This document shows, in pieces, positions 61,101 through 64,000 of a DNA stretch of 64,000 bases. The stretch lies in NCBI GenBank assembly GCA_038025085.1, contig CM076141.1, forward strand, positions 11,534,001-11,598,000, given 5' to 3'. This DNA comes from Tetragonia tetragonoides. Its lineage: Eukaryota > Streptophyta > Magnoliopsida > Caryophyllales > Aizoaceae. Position numbers and translations under genes: made by a program. Each line of letters starts with the position of its first letter. Position 1 is the first letter of the stretch. The notes beneath the pieces were generated by a model. That model was not told the DNA's origin, ran no database searches, and saw only the letters and a list, made by a program, of their open reading frames with translations.

Positions 61101-64000
61101 GAGTTACGCAGGCTATTACGTCAATCAAGTAACAGTTCTCCCTTTCATGTCGCTGATGATGTTAATGTTATCTTGTGCTGGACTAAAGCTATTTGAAAAG
61201 ATAGACGTCCATTTTAAAATATATGTCATCTTTCTGGAGCAGGTGAGGGAGATAGAATAAGAAAAGTTCATTCTGTAGGAAGATAAATGGCACTTATATG
61301 TTGATTGACCTTGATTCTTAATAGTTTTTATGAATTTTGAGATATACGAGATCATAATTGTATCTCTTGCTATAGATTATTAAAGCAGTGATGCACCGCA
61401 ACTTTGTTTTTTCTCACCTTTTTGCATGCTATTGATCCTTTGCATAGTGGTAGTCGTACCTTTCTTTGGACTTTATTCTACAGCAAACCGTCTCCTCTTT
61501 TATCTGATGTCACATGTCAATGCTCATGATGATTCTCCTTTCTTCATTTCCTCTGGTTCTTCCCACCAATCATCATATTGTGTGGGTCGTCAGCATAAAG
61601 TTCCAACGGAAGCCTTTTACTCGTGGGGGCGTGATTGTTACTTTTCTAGTTTCTTGTATATTTGTTTTGGATTTGGGTGCCATACTGTAAGTTGTAACCC
61701 TTGAAAGCTCTGCAGCTTAAATTATTAAACAGGATTGCTACTGTAAAGGATGATGGGACTGTGGAGTTTGAAGTTCCAGGAGACGTTGAACCTCATGCTT
61801 TTGGTGGTGGAGCAGCAGATGTATATACAGACTGTGCTGATGAAGAGTCGCTTGATGCAACAGACCTTCAATACATTCCACCATTACAAATAGTAATGCT
61901 GATTGTTGGGACCAGAGGAGATGTGCAGCCATTTATTGCAATTGGGAAAAAGTTGCAGGTTGGAATGTCTCATTATTCTGTATTCTTATGTGTGGTCATC
62001 ATCTTTTTCTGAGTTGTGTGTAGACAAGATATCAAGCATTTTACTACTGTTGTTAGTTTGTTGCTATGTTTTAGGATTTTTTATCAGCTGTCAGTAGAAA
62101 GCTTTTTTGTCCATTGAAGTTCACGTAGATAGGCTTTTTTGTGCAGGATTATGGTCATCGTGTTAGACTTGCAACTCATGCTAATTTTAAGGAGTTTGTT
62201 TTGACTTCTGGATTGGAGTTCTTTCCTTTGGGTGGCGATCCAAAGGTTCTTGCAGGGTGTATGTACCTAAACATGTTACTTCCTTTTCTTTCGCAACTAT
62301 CATAATGTCTACCAATTTGTTTGTTTTACTTCCTCCAACCTGCTTTCTGTGGCATGGTTTCCGTTTTTAGATTTCCCAAATTACATGACAAACAAGTAAA
62401 AAAAGACGACTAATTAAGTACTTGTTACAACATGGCCTTCTTGAACAACGTGGTATTTGAATTTAGAAGCCCCCCCCTACCCCCTACCCCCTACCCCCTA
62501 CGGGACCATGCATGTTCATTGTTGCACAAGATATTTCTTTGAAAGATTGAAAAGCATTATAGGATACAATATTGAGATTCAAACTTTGGATGGAAGTCTT
62601 AATGTTTGTGCAAATAAATTGTCTCACTAATGGGATGGAGGGAGCATCATTTTTTTTCTTTTGTCTTTAAAAAAAAAAATTGGAAGTATTTTTCGTGTAC
62701 TATACTACCCCACTATCCCAGTGACTCTCACGAATCTCTCTCCTAGGGCTAACCATTTGGTATGTACAGTCTCACTCCTTAGAACTACAAGCTGCTGTGC
62801 TGTTTGCATTTCCTTCCTTTGTGTTATGAATTTATCCTATATTCCTATGTGCTTTCGTAGGTATTTTTTTGTTTGTTTATCCTTTAGCTAGAATCCATGA
62901 TTTTTGATAGTGATGCAATGTTTTTAATTAAATGAACAAGAGCACAATTCTGGCAATTGTGATAAACAATCAAATATCAATCTAATTTGCTGCTCAAATA
63001 TGTTGACTTTTGTACTTTACCAAGGAACTTACTCATGAAAAACTATACTACCTATATCACCTAGCCATCTCCTCCTTTCTTGTGGTGAATATTGGGGTAG
63101 ATGGATTTTTTTGGTGGCAGATGTCTCATACAGATGGGAAGGGCTTGTTTACAGCAATGAGATTGCTGGTTGCCTAGCTGCTTTTTAATATTCATCAGCA
63201 GATAGTAATGGCATTCCTTAACTTATTTTTCTTTTTTTGCAAAAGAAAGTCACTTATGAATAATTGTTTTATCTAGAAAGATGTTTACATTCACAGAACG
63301 TATTAAGCACCACTTTTTCATCAAGGCACCTTGCTTCTTTCACTACTCTTTTCATTTGGTACTGGTGCAATTGTGTGGGAGCATATTTGGCTCTTGCCAG
63401 TCTAGCAGTCATTTCCTCAGTCTATCTGACAGCCGATTTTGATGTTTTGTGATATTCGGGCTATTTTCTTTCTTCAAAAACTTGAACTTTCTGTGATTTG
63501 TGGCTGCTTTATATGTTTGACGAACAAAATTTCAATTGTTGAGGTTACCTTTAATAAGGTACTTAACATTCTTTTTCCTTCTTTTCTGTTCATATTATCT
63601 TTCTTCAAAATGCTACTTATCTTTTTCACATCCTTTTTTTTTGAACATCATTTTCTTCTTTTCCTTGAACACGTTTCTGTTGCTATATGTGTTTTTTTGC
63701 CTTTATTTTTGGGTGGACGGAGGTGGGGTGGGTGGGGGGATTGTGGCAACTTGTACCTTTTCACCATTATATGTTCTCTCTTGGAAGTTTCGTCGTTTTG
63801 AGTTCTGTTCCTCTTACAAGAGTGTGTTTAAGAATTGTCTTACTCCCATTTTTGCTTTGGTTTCATCCATCAATCATCATGTTGTTTCTTATACTTCGTA
63901 TCTTATATTGCAGACATGGTTAAAAATAAGGGTTTCTTGCCTTCTGGGCCTTCAGAGATACCTGTTCAACGCAACCAAATTAAGGAAATTATATTTTCGT
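58128..64000 (+). CDS. UGT80A2: Sterol 3-beta-glucosyltransferase (UGT80A-type), 5' half
   Basis: Exons in the window: 58128-58308, 60363-60541, 61716-61958, 62147-62258 and 63914 to beyond 64000. All junctions are GT-AG and in phase, giving 267 residues of a protein usually about 600-640 long. The enzyme transfers glucose from UDP-glucose to membrane sterols to make steryl glucosides. The Ser/Asn-rich N-terminus (1-60) is typical for the plant family. Conserved landmarks follow: LNRIATVKDDGTVEFEVP, then the glycosyltransferase-28 N-domain with PPLQIVMLIVGTRGDVQPF, DYGHRVRLATHANFKEFV, GGDPKVLAGYMVKNKGFLPS and QRNQIKEIIFS. The UDP-sugar-binding C-domain lies outside the window. Intron 1 (2.05 kb) carries a G-rich repeat and a SINE-like sequence; intron 4 (1.66 kb) a C-rich repeat. 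No lesions seen. Confidence 0.93.
59144..59180 (+). repeat. (GGGGT)n G-rich tract, intron 1
   Basis: Seven or more GGGG runs separated by single T, on the sense strand. This matches the sequence requirement for a G-quadruplex in DNA or pre-mRNA. Confidence 0.9.
59365..59600 (+). mobile_element. SINE-like, tRNA-derived sequence in intron 1
   Basis: A box TAGCTCAATGG at 59375-59385 and B box GGTTCAAGGCT at 59419-59429, 33 bases apart, as in a Pol III internal promoter. The stems do not close into a functional tRNA, so a tRNA-related SINE head is more likely. The 3' limit is approximate and no target duplication was identified. Confidence 0.55.
62470..62500. repeat. (CCCCCTA)n C-rich tract, intron 4
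   Basis: Four tandem CCCCCTA-type units after a C8 run. The complementary strand is TAGGGGG repeats, similar to but not the same as the plant telomere repeat TTTAGGG. Confidence 0.9.

Noticed and set aside
62625..62650. Stowaway MITE end (GGGATGGAGGGAG)
   Set aside because: Only one end resembles a Stowaway terminus; no matching opposite end or TA duplication was found nearby.

Overview
The window is nuclear DNA from a flowering plant, most likely a eudicot. The evidence is spliced genes with plant-only orthologues, AT-rich introns and intergenic DNA, CT/GA tracts in 5' leaders, and a dense load of plant transposon families (MULE, CACTA, Helitron, L1-type LINE, solo LTRs, MITEs). I cannot name a species from sequence alone. 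There are no bacterial features, rRNA, true tRNA genes or CRISPR arrays.

Layout. 1-2602: one end of a Mutator-like element whose transposase is still open and runs off the left edge, with a 33-bp minisatellite in its only visible intron. 2793-3467: two head-to-tail Helitron copies. 3710-9601: a degenerate L1-type LINE (minus strand) with a 16-bp target duplication. 9711-10037: solo LTR. 10360-14102: intact four-exon TXNL4B/Dim1-family gene (plus). 15567-16315: second solo LTR. 16699-17127: last three exons of an unidentified membrane protein (minus). 18041-22722: 14-exon peroxisomal 3-ketoacyl-CoA thiolase (minus), complete in structure but with two small indels as read. 24073-32005: eight-exon PB1-domain Raf-like kinase (minus). 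33326-42181: repeat desert of Helitron-type repeats, long TA arrays and a solo LTR. 42352-55814: a nested stack in which a roughly 280-bp MITE is split by a 13.2-kb CACTA element, itself carrying a 2.7-kb LTR and a 6.35-kb LINE. 58128-64000: 5' half of a sterol glucosyltransferase gene (plus), continuing past the right edge.

The host genes act separately: a U5-snRNP-type thioredoxin-fold splicing factor, peroxisomal beta-oxidation, a Raf/MAPKKK stress-signalling kinase and steryl glucoside synthesis. Each has a GA or CT dinucleotide tract in its 5' leader. Most other DNA is transposon-derived, and insertion order can be read from target duplications and nesting. I found no credible new multi-gene system. 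The most notable signals are the nested TE stack with exact target duplications, the Helitron arrays that share one junction, the frame-shifted but otherwise well-preserved thiolase, and the palindromic 33-bp minisatellite inside the transposase intron.
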